A stretch of DNA of 64,000 nucleotides from Gonatopus flavifemur (GCA_018340375.1 JAFFJZ010000001.1:71292001-71356000); one strand, 5' to 3'. Shown: positions 1-12,490, counted from the stretch's first letter. Numbers and translations are program-made. The notes: a model not told the origin generated them from the sequence alone.

Positions 1-745
1 ACTTTGAGTTCATATGCGATATTGAGAGCCGATTTGTAATATAATCTAAACAACATCATCCGCAATTATGATTAGAACAAAAACTTTCCCTGAAAATTCA
101 AAGAGAATGGCTGTCACTCTCGCATGAGTTTTCACTCAATTATACTAAACTTCACACTGAGGGAAATTCGCATCAGTTGAATCAACAAGTTAAGACAATC
201 GGTTCATTTTAGTTGGAATAATCTGGAAAAATTAGTTATTGCAATTGCAAGAAATATTTTAACTAACAATAAAAGACGGTTCTCATGTTTTTCAACCAAC
301 CTGATCAGTTAAGATGACTCTCTATAGTGCCGCAGGATTTCTCTCTCACTCAATTGTCTTTCTGTAATAGAGCGAGGAAGACACCATTCGACACTATTGA
401 GATGATTTACTGTAGATACTTGGTAGATTTGGTTTAAAATAGTGTTGTAACCCTGGAAGACGATCAATCTATGTCTGAGCTTCCAGAAAACTCTGTAGTT
501 TTATACAATATTAGTAAATCGAAAAACTTCTTAAGAATTGCCAACAGGGATTCATTTGTTTAGCTTCCAAGACCAAATTCCTTTTGACTTATCAGAAAGG
601 TTATCGAGTATTGATTTAGTGCATTTATATTTTCTACGTACAAGTGTTTTGGTTCTCTTCCAGGAAGAAGGGAACTATAATGATAAGATCATATACCATG
701 AGGTCGAAAATGAGCTAAAAATTAATTTGCATGAAAATATCTTCA
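1..745. other. Intergenic, no gene seen
   Basis: AT-rich sequence with only short open frames that lack recognisable protein composition. I see no gene, RNA or clear repeat boundary in this stretch. Confidence 0.5.
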
Positions 746-979
746 CACTGAGAGAAAACAAAGCGTAAAAATTACAATCTTCATTAACAGATGGAAGACA
801 TCGCGGATCATAGAAGATAATTGATCCACATTGGTTCAATAAATTACTATTTAAATAGTAATTTTGTTTTTTTAAATAGTAATTTATCGAACTAATGTTG
901 AGCGATTATCTTTTATGATCTGCGATGTCTTCAATCTGTTGATAAAGATTGTAATTTGCACGCTTTATTTCTCTCAGTG
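746..979. repeat. Fold-back miniature element with CACTGAGAGAAA ends
   Basis: The two halves are inverted copies of each other. The left end reads CACTGAGAGAAAACAAAGCG and the right end is its imperfect reverse complement. The arms run inward to an AT-rich centre near 840-890. The length is 234 bp and there is no coding capacity. The similarity extends a few bases beyond the ends (AATATCT on both sides in inverted orientation), so a target-site duplication cannot be assigned. Several other elements in the window share CACTGAGAGAA-type ends. Confidence 0.75.
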
Positions 980-2849
980 CAGATATTATACTTTCATTGT
1001 TTGGGACATCTAATTCAAGTTTTCTATTCAAAAACGAAATAAAAGTTCCCAAGAAGTGAGAAAAAACAAAAACTTGATAGATTATTTTAACGGGAGTTGA
1101 ATGTAAGAAAACAGAATCATCTCACAAACATTCATTGGGCCTGAAATCAACTCAGAATAAGTTGAATAATCTCTGAGAACCGTTCAACCGTGGGTCGAAT
1201 GCGAGTTAATCTAGGTATATTCAAAAAAATGAATCCATTTCATAAGTTTTGAATTTAATCAAAATTCCTTTGGACAGGAAACATTCTGAAGATCTTTTGT
1301 TTATTACTCCACTGAACGTTTCTAAGATTTTCAGAATTTTCTGAAGCAAAAAAATAATCGGTATAAATATTTTGTTGAATACAGGAAAAGAAATGGTTTT
1401 AGACGCTCATCAGGAATGTGTTCCTCTCAAATGAGTTTTTCTGAATGATTATTCCATCAGTGTTGTTCAAGTTCAACTAATTTGCCATTCTAGGCCTTGG
1501 CATTTCCCTAGGTAGACCTTGATTGACTTCAGAGATCCCTCTAAGTCTAACGAGGAAACTATACTTTTTGTTTACCAAGACTGACGAATCTTCGATAGAA
1601 ATCATGCTCCATAATCATCAGAGCAGTTATTTTAAATGAGTAGCCTTTTTCATGAACACAGACTTCGAATTTTTCTATACCGAATCTATGAGAATTCACA
1701 AGTGTATGAAAATATTTGACGTGACTCTTGTAAAAGAATCTGCTCGTGGATACTTATTTTTATTGACTGAATTTCATGATTATCCATACACCCTGATATA
1801 TTTTGTTGTATAAATATTTTTATCATCCCCTGATATCGAGCAGAGCTTCACGAATTTAACTCTCTGAAATTTTTCGGAAACAGCTGACAATATATCTTTT
1901 CGGGAAGAATACCGGTAATTATATACATCATACATAAAACATGAATATAAAAAGACCCTCGGATACTTTTTTTTTGTTCCAATCACATGAATGAAACAGC
2001 GGTCGGTATGACTTTTTGAACAGATTATGTGAGAAAAACCAAGTAGACAAATCAGATGAATCTACAATCCTTATGTAAATTATGTTAGTTGATTTGCAAG
2101 ATCAGTGTAAGTATTTCGAAGAAATGATCCATGCGTTTACCATAGAAGTGACGGACGTGATCAAGGAGACCATTTAATTTCATGGAATAATGATAAATTT
2201 CTGTATCATATGTACTTTCTCGTTTTAAAATCAAGACTTTTATGTCCGGTCCAGAGTTGGGAATGGTTACAGAAGGGGAAGAAGGAATGCAATGATGAAA
2301 TACGAAAACAAATTTCATCAGATCATCTGTAGTTTTGTTTCTCAACAAAGATAGGTGGAAGATCGGATGGAAAAATTAGTATGAAGACGAGTAATTGTGC
2401 ATTTCGATGGGTAAACAAAGCATTGGAATATACATTCAGAAAATATCAAGAAAGTTTATTCTTGAATACTGCCAATAATACACATTTTTGGTTCCAGCTG
2501 AAATTTTTCTGCAACCACACGGAAAGACCGAGTTCATTAATATTCAGAAAAAAGACTGTCAATTTAGAAAAAAAGAAGATCATTGAAGAATATCATTTGT
2601 AGTAAATGTATCATGAGTTGATAGTTCCACTGTGAGAAACACTGTGAAAAATTTTCTGAAAATTCAGACCGTTTTTGTAATTTTTTTACAGCAACAGATC
2701 TGGTTTGTCAGAAAATTTTCCTGAATTTGCAGATTTATTCTGAAAACTGATCCATATTGTTCTCAAGTTCCAGAATGAATCTGAATATTCCGAAGAACTT
2801 TCTGAAAAAATCGAAATAAATAGATTTTCTCTAAAACGCAGCTAAAAAT
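980..2849. other. Intergenic, no gene seen
   Basis: No supported gene. The part around 2640-2800 has several copies of a TTTTCTGAAAATTCAGA-like word in both orientations and is probably a decayed repeat, but I could not fix its ends. Confidence 0.4.
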
Positions 2850-3032
2850 ATTGTGTTACTCACAGTCCACTGAACATTTGTGTTGAAAACAACATACAAA
2901 ATCTTCAATTCAACAGATTTTCAGAGTCAACTTGACGTTTTTGTGTTGACAAGAAAATGCTCGATCGAGTTGATAGATTTTTGTGTTAATATTCAACATA
3001 AATTGCGAGTGACCGTTTCGGACATATACGTG
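2850..3032. repeat. Dispersed repeat, copy 1 of the AACGGTCCACTCAAAATT family
   Basis: The right part (about 2990-3032, containing GAGTGACCGTTTCGGACATA) matches the right part of the repeat at 56930-57105 (GAGTGGACCGTTTGGGACAT). Both copies contain inverted GTGTTGAAAA/CAACATA words near the left end. It is a non-coding miniature element, and the outer limits are approximate. Confidence 0.5.
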
Positions 3033-3980
3033 GACAATGATTCAAACCCGAAAAGATGGATCAACTCCTCAGGGCGAGAAAAAAATCTTCCATTTCAAAT
3101 GAAGAAACAATTTCTCCACGATTAGGACATAAAATTCACTATTATTATGAAATTAAAAAAATCTTCCTAAGATTTTCAAAGCGTTATTATGTAAAGGTCA
3201 ACAATTACATGGCCTGAATGAGTTGAATATTACAAGGAATTATGAAAATCGAAATCTCAAAATATGATAAATCTTGAGATATGAAGAATAAAATGGAAAT
3301 CAGAAATAATGTAGTAATACACAGAATTAAGTGCGTAGCCATTAAGTTTAACAGGGTCGTTATTTTCATTGATGACATTTCAATTTGTGTGACTGCGGAG
3401 TTCAGTCCGTTATTACATCTATTGCTCTTTTTTCTCATGAAGATAAGATCAAATACTCACTCCGGTACCTTGAAAATGCGGAGAAAAGTGGTTTTCTGTA
3501 CGATGTATATGTTTGTTGGTTTGCTATTGAATGATGTACCTATCAGGATGCTTTATAGCTAGTTCACGATAATTGTTCTATGAGTACACAAAAATCTAAT
3601 TAACTTTCCTCACGGTAGGTTCGTTTTCTCAGTAACAATCTTCAATGAAAAAGACTTCCCAGGAATACAGAATACATGAGATTTACTGACGAGTTCAATA
3701 AAATATGGGACTATCAAAATTTTTCGTAATGTTTATAAGAGTTCTAGTAAAATTTATGACGATCGCAGTTAAGATTACTACCGCGTTTGTAGATTTGACT
3801 AAAGTTCTAGTTTATATCAAGAGAAGAAAAGAAATTTCACCATCCTCATTGGTAAATCTTATCAAACAAATTTTTTTCTAGGTAAGAACAAAATATTTGA
3901 TTCATACTTGAAACTCCTTTTTGTTCAATTACAATTTTCATCAAAAGGCACTGATTCTATTTCGTTGAATGTTGATTTTG
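3033..3980. other. Intergenic, no gene seen
   Basis: Two short overlapping open frames on opposite strands (3205-3438 and 3281-3562) are hydrophobic by base composition only. They resemble no known protein, and I see no gene here. Confidence 0.4.
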
Positions 3981-4870
3981 ATTATCCACCAAACTGTATC
4001 CTAACCCATGTGTGTATGGACCAATGGCCCAATGATGGACCATGCCTGGCACAAGACCTGCCGAGACTTGTCTTGAACAATTCACCAAACTTGGCCCAGG
4101 CTTGGAAATGATAAGATCAGGACAAGCTTGGGCCAGTGGTTTTGTCAGGCCCGGTTCAATTAATTTACCAAACATCAACCGATGCTTCTTTGATCGCAGG
4201 TGTGGATGAAAAAAGTAATTGATTCATATTTCAGTTCATGACTTTCTCACTCAGAATAACGTACATGAATTATCTTGAAACGATAGCAAAAATGTGACAA
4301 GACTGGGACAAGCTTGCATGATCATTGGAAAAGTTGCGTTCTTTGATATTTCAATCAATTTTGATTTTATTGTTGAATTATGCTCAAACTAAACTAATAG
4401 AATCTTACTAAAATACCATAACGTAAATCTTATAATGATCTGATCCCGTACGGAATCCAACATTGGAATCCCCCGAGTCATCCGAAAAACTGATGGTTTA
4501 AACCATCAGTTTACACTATAGTGTGTGGGATCAATTATGGCAGGAAGATCGGGTCAGCCCTGGCCCGATGGTTATCCTCAAGTCTTCAGCCATTGTAAAT
4601 TCAAAATTCAGTCAATATTCATAAACATTGTGCCACTCATGTGGGCAATATTGGCACAATTGTTCTCAACGAATGCTCGATTTTTACACTTGTGCCAAGC
4701 TTGTACCAAATGTAGGGACCATTTCAAAAATATTAACAAATGTACTATGACTGACTATCCATCTATTGGGAACAACATTGGCCCAATTATTCTTCACGCA
4801 GGTGTGTTTCTGACACATGTGCCAATCTTGGGACAAGCTTGGGTTTTTTTCAGTCGCACATGAAGTAGCA
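3981..4870. repeat. Decayed repeat block with GGACAAGCTTGG words and a perfect palindrome
   Basis: Variants of GGACAAGCTTGG, CTTGGCCCAGGCTTGG and GGCACAAG recur at about 4060-4130, 4300-4315, 4690-4710 and 4805-4845 in both orientations, separated by unique sequence. At 4487-4512 there is a perfect 26-bp palindrome (AAACTGATGGTTT and its complement). This looks like the remains of one or two inverted-repeat elements. No transposase-like frame is present. Confidence 0.4.
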
Positions 4871-5040
4871 CATGAACTTTTCAAACATTCTGCGTTCGTT
4901 CTGTGATCATGCATAGAATGTGCAAATTGTGAGATTGTTTTGGATGAATCCGAAAAAGACATCCTAAGAATGTGCATAGAATATACTTGTCCGGAACAGT
5001 CTCAAAACATGCTCAGAACTTCCAACACAGCAAAAATGTT

Positions 5041-5210
5041 GCTTCGTCTAAAAGATTCCTTATGCAATAGTTTTCATTGTCTTAAAGATGTCTTCGTTGA
5101 GGAATCTCCAAGATGTCTTTAGATTTCTTAAACGAAGACATCTTAGAGACAGGGAAAACTGTTGCATGAAAAATCTTTGTGACATCCAGTGAAAATCTTT
5201 TATACGAAGC
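5041..5210. repeat. Fold-back miniature element with GCTTCGTCTAAAAGATT ends
   Basis: The left arm starts GCTTCGTCTAAAAGATTCC and the right end reads in reverse complement GCTTCGTATAAAAGATTTTC. Internal inverted words (GCAATAGTTTTC/GAAAACTGTTGC and AAGATGTCTTCGTT/AACGAAGACATCTT) extend the arms almost to the centre. It is 170 bp and non-coding. A related AAGATATCTTTTAGACAACG theme occurs at 36779-36985. Confidence 0.7.
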
Positions 5211-5241
5211 AAAATTGTCGCTGTATGGGTAGAAATTTCTT

Positions 5242-5722
5242 ACCCAGGTAGCATTTTATGCGCGCAAAATTTGAGCCTCTAGAGCCACGTGTCTTTATGC
5301 GCGCAGTTGACCAGTGTTTTGCTGGCAAATAATACTATCACTCTCCATATGCACGTAAATAGCAATCACGAAGAAAAGAGAATGCAGAAATTTACCGTAT
5401 AGGATGACAACACGTTGCTTCGAACCTCCAATGGGAAATTTATACAAAATATATTGTTATCATAAGATAAAAATCTATTTTTGTCTCATAATGTGGGTTA
5501 TTTGACAATACATTTTGTAAACATTTCCATTTGAAGACTCGAAGCGACGCGTTGTCATCCTACATGTGAATTTCTTCATGTTCTTTTTTCCGTTTATAAG
5601 CGGAATGGCTTGCAAGTTCTGTCAACAGAAAGCGACGCACATGGATCCGACTTTGCTAGTGATTCATTAATTCGATTTGCACGTGAATCGCTTACATTTG
5701 CGCGCAAAATGCTATCAGGGTT
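5242..5722. repeat. 481-bp fold-back element with ACCC..GTAGCATTTT and GCGCGCAAAA arms
   Basis: The left end ACCCAGGTAGCATTTTATGC is mirrored by the right end, which in reverse complement reads ACCCTGATAGCATTTTGCGC. Inner inverted arms follow: AGGATGACAACACGTTGCTT near 5401-5420 and its complement near 5540-5562. The centre around 5440-5510 is AT-rich. There is no open frame. Confidence 0.7.
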
Positions 5723-7526
5723 GACATTTTTAACCTATTGTGCTACTTCGGATGGGTGATTCGTTAACGATTGAGTGAAAATGTTATAACAAGGTTACGA
5801 ACTCAATCTACGTTTTCGAGGGACAGTAATGCTCTTCCAGAAAAGTGAAATTTCAACTCGGAATATTCAGTAGCGATGAATACTTCATAGAATATATATA
5901 TTATACTAATCAATTCTATGAAATTATTCAAAGACCCATCGTTAAATAACATTCACTTGTCCGCAAGAAATATTTCTTTCGTCTAAACAAAAATTCAATG
6001 TAATTGGTTAATTGAAAAATTATCCGTCAATTTCTTGGTAATCAACAAATAACGAAATTGATATTTTTCTATACGTGATAATTGTATTACTCTTTTCTTA
6101 CATGAAAAACCGACTTTTCGTGCAGAACATTTTTCATCTAACCTAATTAACCCCTGCTTCAATTACAGTCATGTTTTATTCCAGTATACTTCGAATCGTG
6201 TGCCACAGATTTTTTAATTTAATAATAATCTGCATTCAAATCAAGTGTTGATACGAATTTCATCAGATTTTGAAACCATATGAAACTGTTCTAAGTGAAT
6301 GTCAGTTGAGAAATGAGAAAAAAACGATTAAGATATACCTACTACTCAGACGATCATCATTTCTTTATTAAATTCAAAATGAGAAGTATGATAGAGTGTT
6401 TTCTGTGATTAAGAGAGAAGGCAAAATAATCTTCAAATAATAAATGAATATGAATGAATAGATCGATCATCAACAAAAAAAATAATTGTCTAAACAATTT
6501 CAAATGCGTTTGAATTCAAAGTTTTGTCGAAATTCTAGCGAATAACGTGAACCACTTACAAGAAACCTTTTATGGTACGAAGCTATGACTTTTGAAATAA
6601 ACTTCTTCGAACATGATCCACTTCGATTAATTCGACTAGCACTTTTAATTGAAAACACGCTGGCAATGGTATCCTATTTTTAGGTATCATAACTGTTCGC
6701 GAATAATATAAAACTTCCATAACGCTTCAGAAATTCCAATTCGATTGATATGTAGAATGACCTGTGGCAAAGATGAAATTCCTTGAATAGAATGTCGATT
6801 TCATGATCTGATATTCTAATGATTTGGTCGAGTATCAAATTCCGACAGAACTAAAAATAAATAGAAATTCTTTGAGTTTATGTTGATCGCTCAATCAAGT
6901 TACTGTTATTTTTCTTCGTTTTCTCTAGAACTTGCAATTCGATGTGGTTATTCATTTTCAATCTACGGTAACATTCTCCCTCATTTATAGATTTATACAT
7001 GACAGCATGTTTTCCCGAATATAAAAAAATGTACGAATGTTATGTTGCAAATAAAGTACTGAGAAATTACAAGGTATTTGAAAAAATATCTATATAAACT
7101 CGCTCTAATTTTGACTATATAATTCACTAAGCTATATTTTCATAGCCACTTCGTTGATAATATAGCTCCTGTAACTACAAAAATTACACTCAATCTCAGC
7201 CACAGTGTACTCAAAATGAACCGCAAGTATCATTCTACAGCTGCTACTTCCATAAATTACTTCAACTCTAAAATCAAACAATTCGTCAAAAAGGGATCTT
7301 TCATCTTTACGTTGATATATCAACATTCATCAAATATCGGTGAATATTTCATCCTGGAAAAACGAACAAACGAACATGGAATTTGTAAAAGAAAAAAAAT
7401 ATCTACCAGACATTTGATAATTAACAATTATCATGTTTCGACGTATCAAAAAAGGGCTGTGGAAGAGGGAAGGTGTGAAGAATAAGAAAAAATGCCTCGT
7501 GGAGGACATCTTCTTATCAAAAACCT
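5723..7526. other. Intergenic, no gene seen
   Basis: AT-rich. Short frames near 7132-7485 lie on opposite strands and show no protein-like conservation. I see no gene. Confidence 0.45.
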
Positions 7527-7817
7527 TTAAAAAAAAGAAATCTTTGATCGCCGTATATTCGTATTCCAATATCTGCACTTCGCTGTGAGAAGCAAGTGCC
7601 ACTCCGTCTCCAGACACCCGGAACAACCTTGACACATGAAAGTATGAGAGCGTGTCTCGTTTTGAGCGAGTAAAGTGCCGTGTTCCTTCATTACTGGTGT
7701 ACATGTATAACCCAACACACCTTTGCATTCACGATCGCCTCTAAATACTAATCGAATAATTAAAAATATTGGAAGCACCGATATAATAATGACAAGCTTC
7801 CCTTTAATGTATACCAT
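7527..7817 (-). CDS. Possible small secreted cysteine-containing protein, unknown family
   Basis: I do not recognise this frame. The 96-residue reading begins with a short basic stretch and then a hydrophobic run (about residues 9-25) that could be a signal peptide. After it come six cysteines (residues 31, 39, 62, 65, 68, 81), three of them in a C-x2-C-x2-C cluster, and one N-glycosylation triplet at residue 53. On the minus strand the start is preceded by a pyrimidine-rich run and a CAG/TAG-like acceptor near 7825, so it could be an internal exon. A second hydrophobic frame lies just upstream on the same strand (7858-8043). GC content of the cysteine region is higher than its surroundings. 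Against it: there is no homology I can name, the reading is short, and the surroundings are gene-poor. A chance frame is quite possible. Confidence 0.25.
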   Translation of the reverse strand: MVYIKGKLVIIISVLPIFLIIRLVFRGDRECKGVLGYTCTPVMKEHGTLLAQNETRSHTFMCQGCSGCLETEWHLLLTAKCRYWNTNIRRSKISFF

Positions 7818-8043
7818 ACAGGCTAGGAGAAGAAAAAAATCAAACTATCGGAAACAACTAGAAAAATTGACACACGACCTCCGTTGCAAGGATTTCTCGT
7901 GTATTGGCGGAACTTGATTCTATGGGAGTCAATACTTCAGCAATCATAACAATGAAAAACATGAGAAAAAGATGAAGAAGGTGAACAAAAAATAATTCAA
8001 ACATTATTGTTGATGAAAATGATTGGAACGTTACAATCAGCAC

Positions 8044-10912
8044 GTAAGTCGCACACGTTCAAGGTCAATTCACGGACTTTAACGCGTACGTCCAGCTTCG
8101 AGAGTTATGAACCTTGTATCTTGACAGTGATATCCACGAAAGTATCAACTTTTCATTGGTTTTACGAAACTTAATCGATAGTTGTGTTGAATTGAGAAAA
8201 TTCCGACGAACTTACATGTTCATAGAATATCAGATTTAATTGAAAAATATCACTTGTATACTCCATCTTTGTCAATGATTTGAATAATTCACCAGAATAG
8301 TGAACGTACAGTCAATTCATCATTGTTATACATATGTTTGGAATTTATAATTCAATGTGATACTGGAAGTCTATTTAAATATTCCACGAAATTTTTTAAA
8401 TTGAATTCATAAACGTCTAATGACATTCGACGTGGTTAATTTTTAAATTCACGTATTTTATTTGAATTCAGAGGGATTTCAAATCATTGCAATTCTGAGA
8501 GTAGATTCAAGGATAACTTCAGTGACGAAGTATACGTCGAAAAAGGATTTCAACTCCACAAGAAAAAATAAGTTCGAGTTAATAGAATGATACTCTGGAA
8601 CTATAAATCATAACAGAAGTTATTTATTTAGGATCTTCCTGTACCTGAACTGAACAACTCTAGGTTTCACAACTACGCTGGTTTTGGAGCTCAAACTGAC
8701 AATAACCAGTAAGCACCGCAAACGGCCTAAGTGGGGTTGTTTAATGAATATAGGAGTGGGGGAACTTGAATGAATATTTCTAAATTTTCATCAATCTTTA
8801 TGTAACTTCCGAATACATGTATAAATATTTCTGTTATAAGATTTTCAAAGATTCAATGTCTCTTCAGTAGTTTTTATTCTATATCCTCCCTCACATAACA
8901 AAAGCTTTTGCAGGTATTTGCGTTGGAGTTTATATTTTCGAACAATTTTGCAAAGATTATGGCGCTTCACAGTAAAAAGTAAAACTTAAAGTAATCCCGC
9001 ATATCAGCTTAAAAATGCAGCCAAAAGTAGCGCCTATTCGAACTGAAAGTAAGCAATGAAAAAGACTGAATTTCAGTCAATTCCATCTTACTTTGGAAAT
9101 TCAGACAGAATTCTATCTATCAGACAGAATCGTTTCAGGATCTTCAAATGCAAACCTTAAACAAACCAATGATAATTTTCATACAATATGTAGGAACGAG
9201 TTTCGAGAGAGGTGCAATACATCTGCAGCTCTTGAACAATCTCGCAATGAAATACGTTAAGAGCCTTTCAAATGCTCATATGATCTTGGCACAAGAGATT
9301 TATGAGAATTGCAAAGAATATTGAAAAATTTTTATAAATCTTGCTCATGTCACTCAACGCAACTGAATTCCAACTATATTTCAATTCCAAAACTCGACAA
9401 TTTTAGATTGCAGGCAAATCAGTGTTGTCTGATTCTTCACAGTCCGAAAAACTAAATTGGCAAACAGTGTAATGTCCAAACGTACTATAAATCTAGCAGC
9501 TCCACTATCTTATACACAAAATTCTAACTAATTTATTCAAGTTTTTTCATATAGAATTTAAATACGCGGTATTGGATCTAATTCCACAATGAATATGAAA
9601 TCTTAGATTCAAAGGCCTTAGGCACTTCGTTGTCGCTCTACTGCGAATCAATTTTTACTATTTTCTTTTTTCCGTACAGGGTACAGCAAACTATCGCATA
9701 CTCACCATGCTTGGTGAGTCTTCCCGCACCACCATAAATATTAATTCTTCCTCTATCAATTTCTGCATATAATATAAAATACATCTGCATGAACTATGTA
9801 TGTTTTACGTCCCCTGGAGAAATTAAAATTTCAACGATAAAGTGGAGTGTTGCAAAAATTCAAAATGAATGTACATTGAGAGTCATTTCACGTGTATTTT
9901 TTATGGTACAATATATATTTTTATGAGGGTTTCTTTAAATTCTAATCGTATATATGGGACAAGGTCAAGAAACCTTGAAATCACTTCTCGAAAACAATAC
10001 TGTGAGCATTAGGTATTCCTTCAATTCAAATATGAATACAAGTTCGTAGAAATGTTGACAGACGGAACGATAGACAGAGAAACAGAGGCCTAAAACGTGT
10101 TTTGGTCAAGACAATTTTGCATTTGGAGACAAATTTTTGGACTCTTGATATGATCGTGAAGCTTCCTCGTGTCTGGTACCGGGAAAGGAAAACGACGGCG
10201 TAAAAAGAGATCTGACTGTCAATATTCAAGGTCCACATGGTTCGGAATTTAATTGCAATTATATTATCTGGAATTAAATTTCCGAGAACAAATATCATTG
10301 ATTGTAAAGGAGGTACCAGGAATGAGCCTTCGCGAGTAGTATTTGTTCTTTATTCTGGTTGAGGAAGCATCTATGTTTATGGATTTTTTAGAAAATATTA
10401 ATAACAATCCAATATATTGCCTATAAAAGGGAACAGTTACCCACTGTTCTTGGAAGCCCATCTTTGGGAAGAACCTTCAATTCTACATAGAGAATTTTAT
10501 GAAACATTTTCCCAGATTAGTGCTATGCTCACTGAGAATTATACGTCCATTATTAAAAATCAGATGCTATGCTTATGTTCGTTGTTACTATAACACTGTA
10601 AAAAATTTGGCTCAAATTGCCTATGTCTTAATTTGAAAATTTACTGAAATTCAGTCTTTTTCATTGTGTCGGCGATTGTTTTTTGTGCTTACTTTACACT
10701 CAAAATAGGTTTCTTTTGGCTGCGTCTCGAATTCAATCATGACCCAATATGAATTGAAAACTTGCTTTTTACATTGAAGTATGATACCAATTCTCATACG
10801 AACAGCGGAAATACAATTCTCGATCAGAATACTAGTCTGCCGAGATTGGCCATAAAATGTTCTCGGGGTGCAACAATGTTGAATCTTATCGATTTTTTCG
10901 ACAATATTTACA
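8044..10912. other. Intergenic, no gene seen
   Basis: AT-rich sequence with scattered short frames (for example 10026-10461 on the minus strand) that look random. The minus-strand frame 10651-11073 is antisense to the transposase relic that follows. Confidence 0.45.
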
Positions 10913-12490
10913 ATGTCTGATTTTGTTGTGCAAATAAATTGCATTAAATGTTGTTTACGAAATGAAATTTCTACTACGGAAAAGTTTAGAATGTTGTAAA
11001 AGGCCTTCGGCGAATAGACTCTGTTATTTGTATACAAACAGTTCAAGGGAGGCCGAAAACGAGTTGAAGACAAAGCGTGCGCGAGACAACCATCGACCCC
11101 TACCGACGAAAGTCACGTTCAACAAATCCAAGATTTAATCCTCGAAATCTGCCAATCCACAATCAGAGACCTTCTTGATGATGGCATTTCATTGATGATG
11201 GTCCAGTCGCGTCAAGTTTCGATTGGTATCAAAAATATTCAATTTCTGCTAAAAAAAAATCGTCGCGTTGAAATCTATGAAAAAACGATTTTTCACCAAC
11301 ACCAAATTATAAAATGCATTATTTCGGGAGATGAGACGGATCCATGCTTATGATCCAGGATCAATCGATCAATTGAGTGAATATCGTGTCCGAGGTGAAG
11401 CAAGACCGAAAAGATCGTCCGGAAGTTGCTCAAAAATCAAGGTTGTTTTATGCATTTGCGTGAAGCCCCATGCAGAAATTGACGAACGACCCAGTACTGG
11501 AATAAGGTTATTTGCCAACTTCCAACTGTTGGCAAACAACGTTGGAATAAACCCGGAATGATAACGCTGATCAACACTGGTACGGCGTTGTTCACCAATA
11601 CTGGGTCAATGTTAACATCGACCCTGAATCAGTACTGGTTTTTCATTGTATACCAACATTGACAATTGATTTTCAACCGGTGATGGTAATCCATTTAAGC
11701 CTTTGTACGTAGCTAATGAAAAATATAATTATTTTCAGCTAATGCCCATGGTTATATCGAAAGTAAAAAATATAACACATCTGTTCGTATGTTGCTGAAG
11801 TTTGAATCGTTTCTTAAAACGAATGAATAATCCGAAAACATGTGAAGAAGTCAATTCGAGAACATGAATAATAATTTCTTCAAAATTTTGCCGTATTAAA
11901 CCACACATAATGGACAACGTTGAGCGAGTTTTAAATCAACGTTGGCAAATCAGCATTGACTATCGGCGTTACAACAACATTGTACTGGTTGTTACTTCAA
12001 CCGCGTTACAACGTTGGCAACCAACCCTGGTAATCAGTGTTGTACCAGTACTGTTTCGATTGTTATGGTTGGTTGGAAGTCGGCATTTTCTGCATGGGGC
12101 GATTCACGAAAAGAGCCCTGATTTGTGGACAAACGACTCTTGGTTTTTGCACCACCATAATGCGCCTCGCTTTATGAGCTTTTGCTCCACAACCACCGTA
12201 TCGCCCTGATTCAGCAGCGTGTAATTTGTGGCTATTTCTTCGACTCAAAAGACCACGCTGAGGAGACTGTTCTGATTCGATTGAAGAGATTCAACGCGAA
12301 TCACAGCGCGTTCCGAAGGCCATACCTGAAATTGACTATTTTGCATGCTTCGAAAATTGGAAAAACCGTTGGCATAAGCGAATTATATCCGGTGAGTGGG
12401 GGAACTACTTTGAAGAAAATGAAAACTGGTCTCAGTTTTTAGACACAGTAGTAGTAGGATGTATAGAAAAAATTCCCAAATCTGAAAAGT
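10913..12490 (+). pseudogene. Dead mariner-type (IS630/Tc1/mariner) transposase, split by an insertion
   Basis: The plus strand starts with ATG at 10913 and reads MSDFVVQINCIKCCLRNEIS, typical of the N-terminal helix-turn-helix of mariner transposases. It continues in pieces through a diverged HTH linker (about 11050-11170) and a first catalytic block GDET near 11329-11340. Next to that block a short deletion shifts the frame. After a 634-bp insertion (11466-12099) the frame resumes at 12100 with IHEKSPDLW, WFLHHHNAP, then CNLWLF and the C-terminal ENWKNRWHKRIISGEW. In an active enzyme the second and third catalytic residues are Asp (HDNAP and CDFxLF); here they read His and Asn. With frameshifts, internal stops and lost catalytic residues it is inactive. 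Its inverted terminal repeats were not found, so the outer limits are those of the readable protein. Confidence 0.85.
11466..12099. mobile_element. 634-bp inverted-repeat element inserted in the transposase relic
   Basis: The left end CCCCATGCAGAAATTGACGA and the right end, in reverse complement CCCCATGCAGAAAATGCCGA, are terminal inverted repeats. Removing 11466-12099 rejoins the host frame exactly (TTGCGTGAAG + CGATTCACG reads LREAIH, the expected transposase sequence), so the boundaries are precise to one or two bases. At most a 2-bp target duplication (GC) can be present. The interior is full of short palindromic words such as CAACGTTGG, CCAGTACTGG and TTGTACCAGT in both orientations. It has no coding capacity and the superfamily is unknown. 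A word at 11787-11815 resembles the end of the hAT-like element at 13524, so it may itself contain a decayed insertion. Confidence 0.85.

Noticed and set aside
10651..11073. 140-residue minus-strand frame
   Set aside because: It lies antisense to the N-terminal part of the mariner-type relic, whose plus-strand translation is clearly a transposase.
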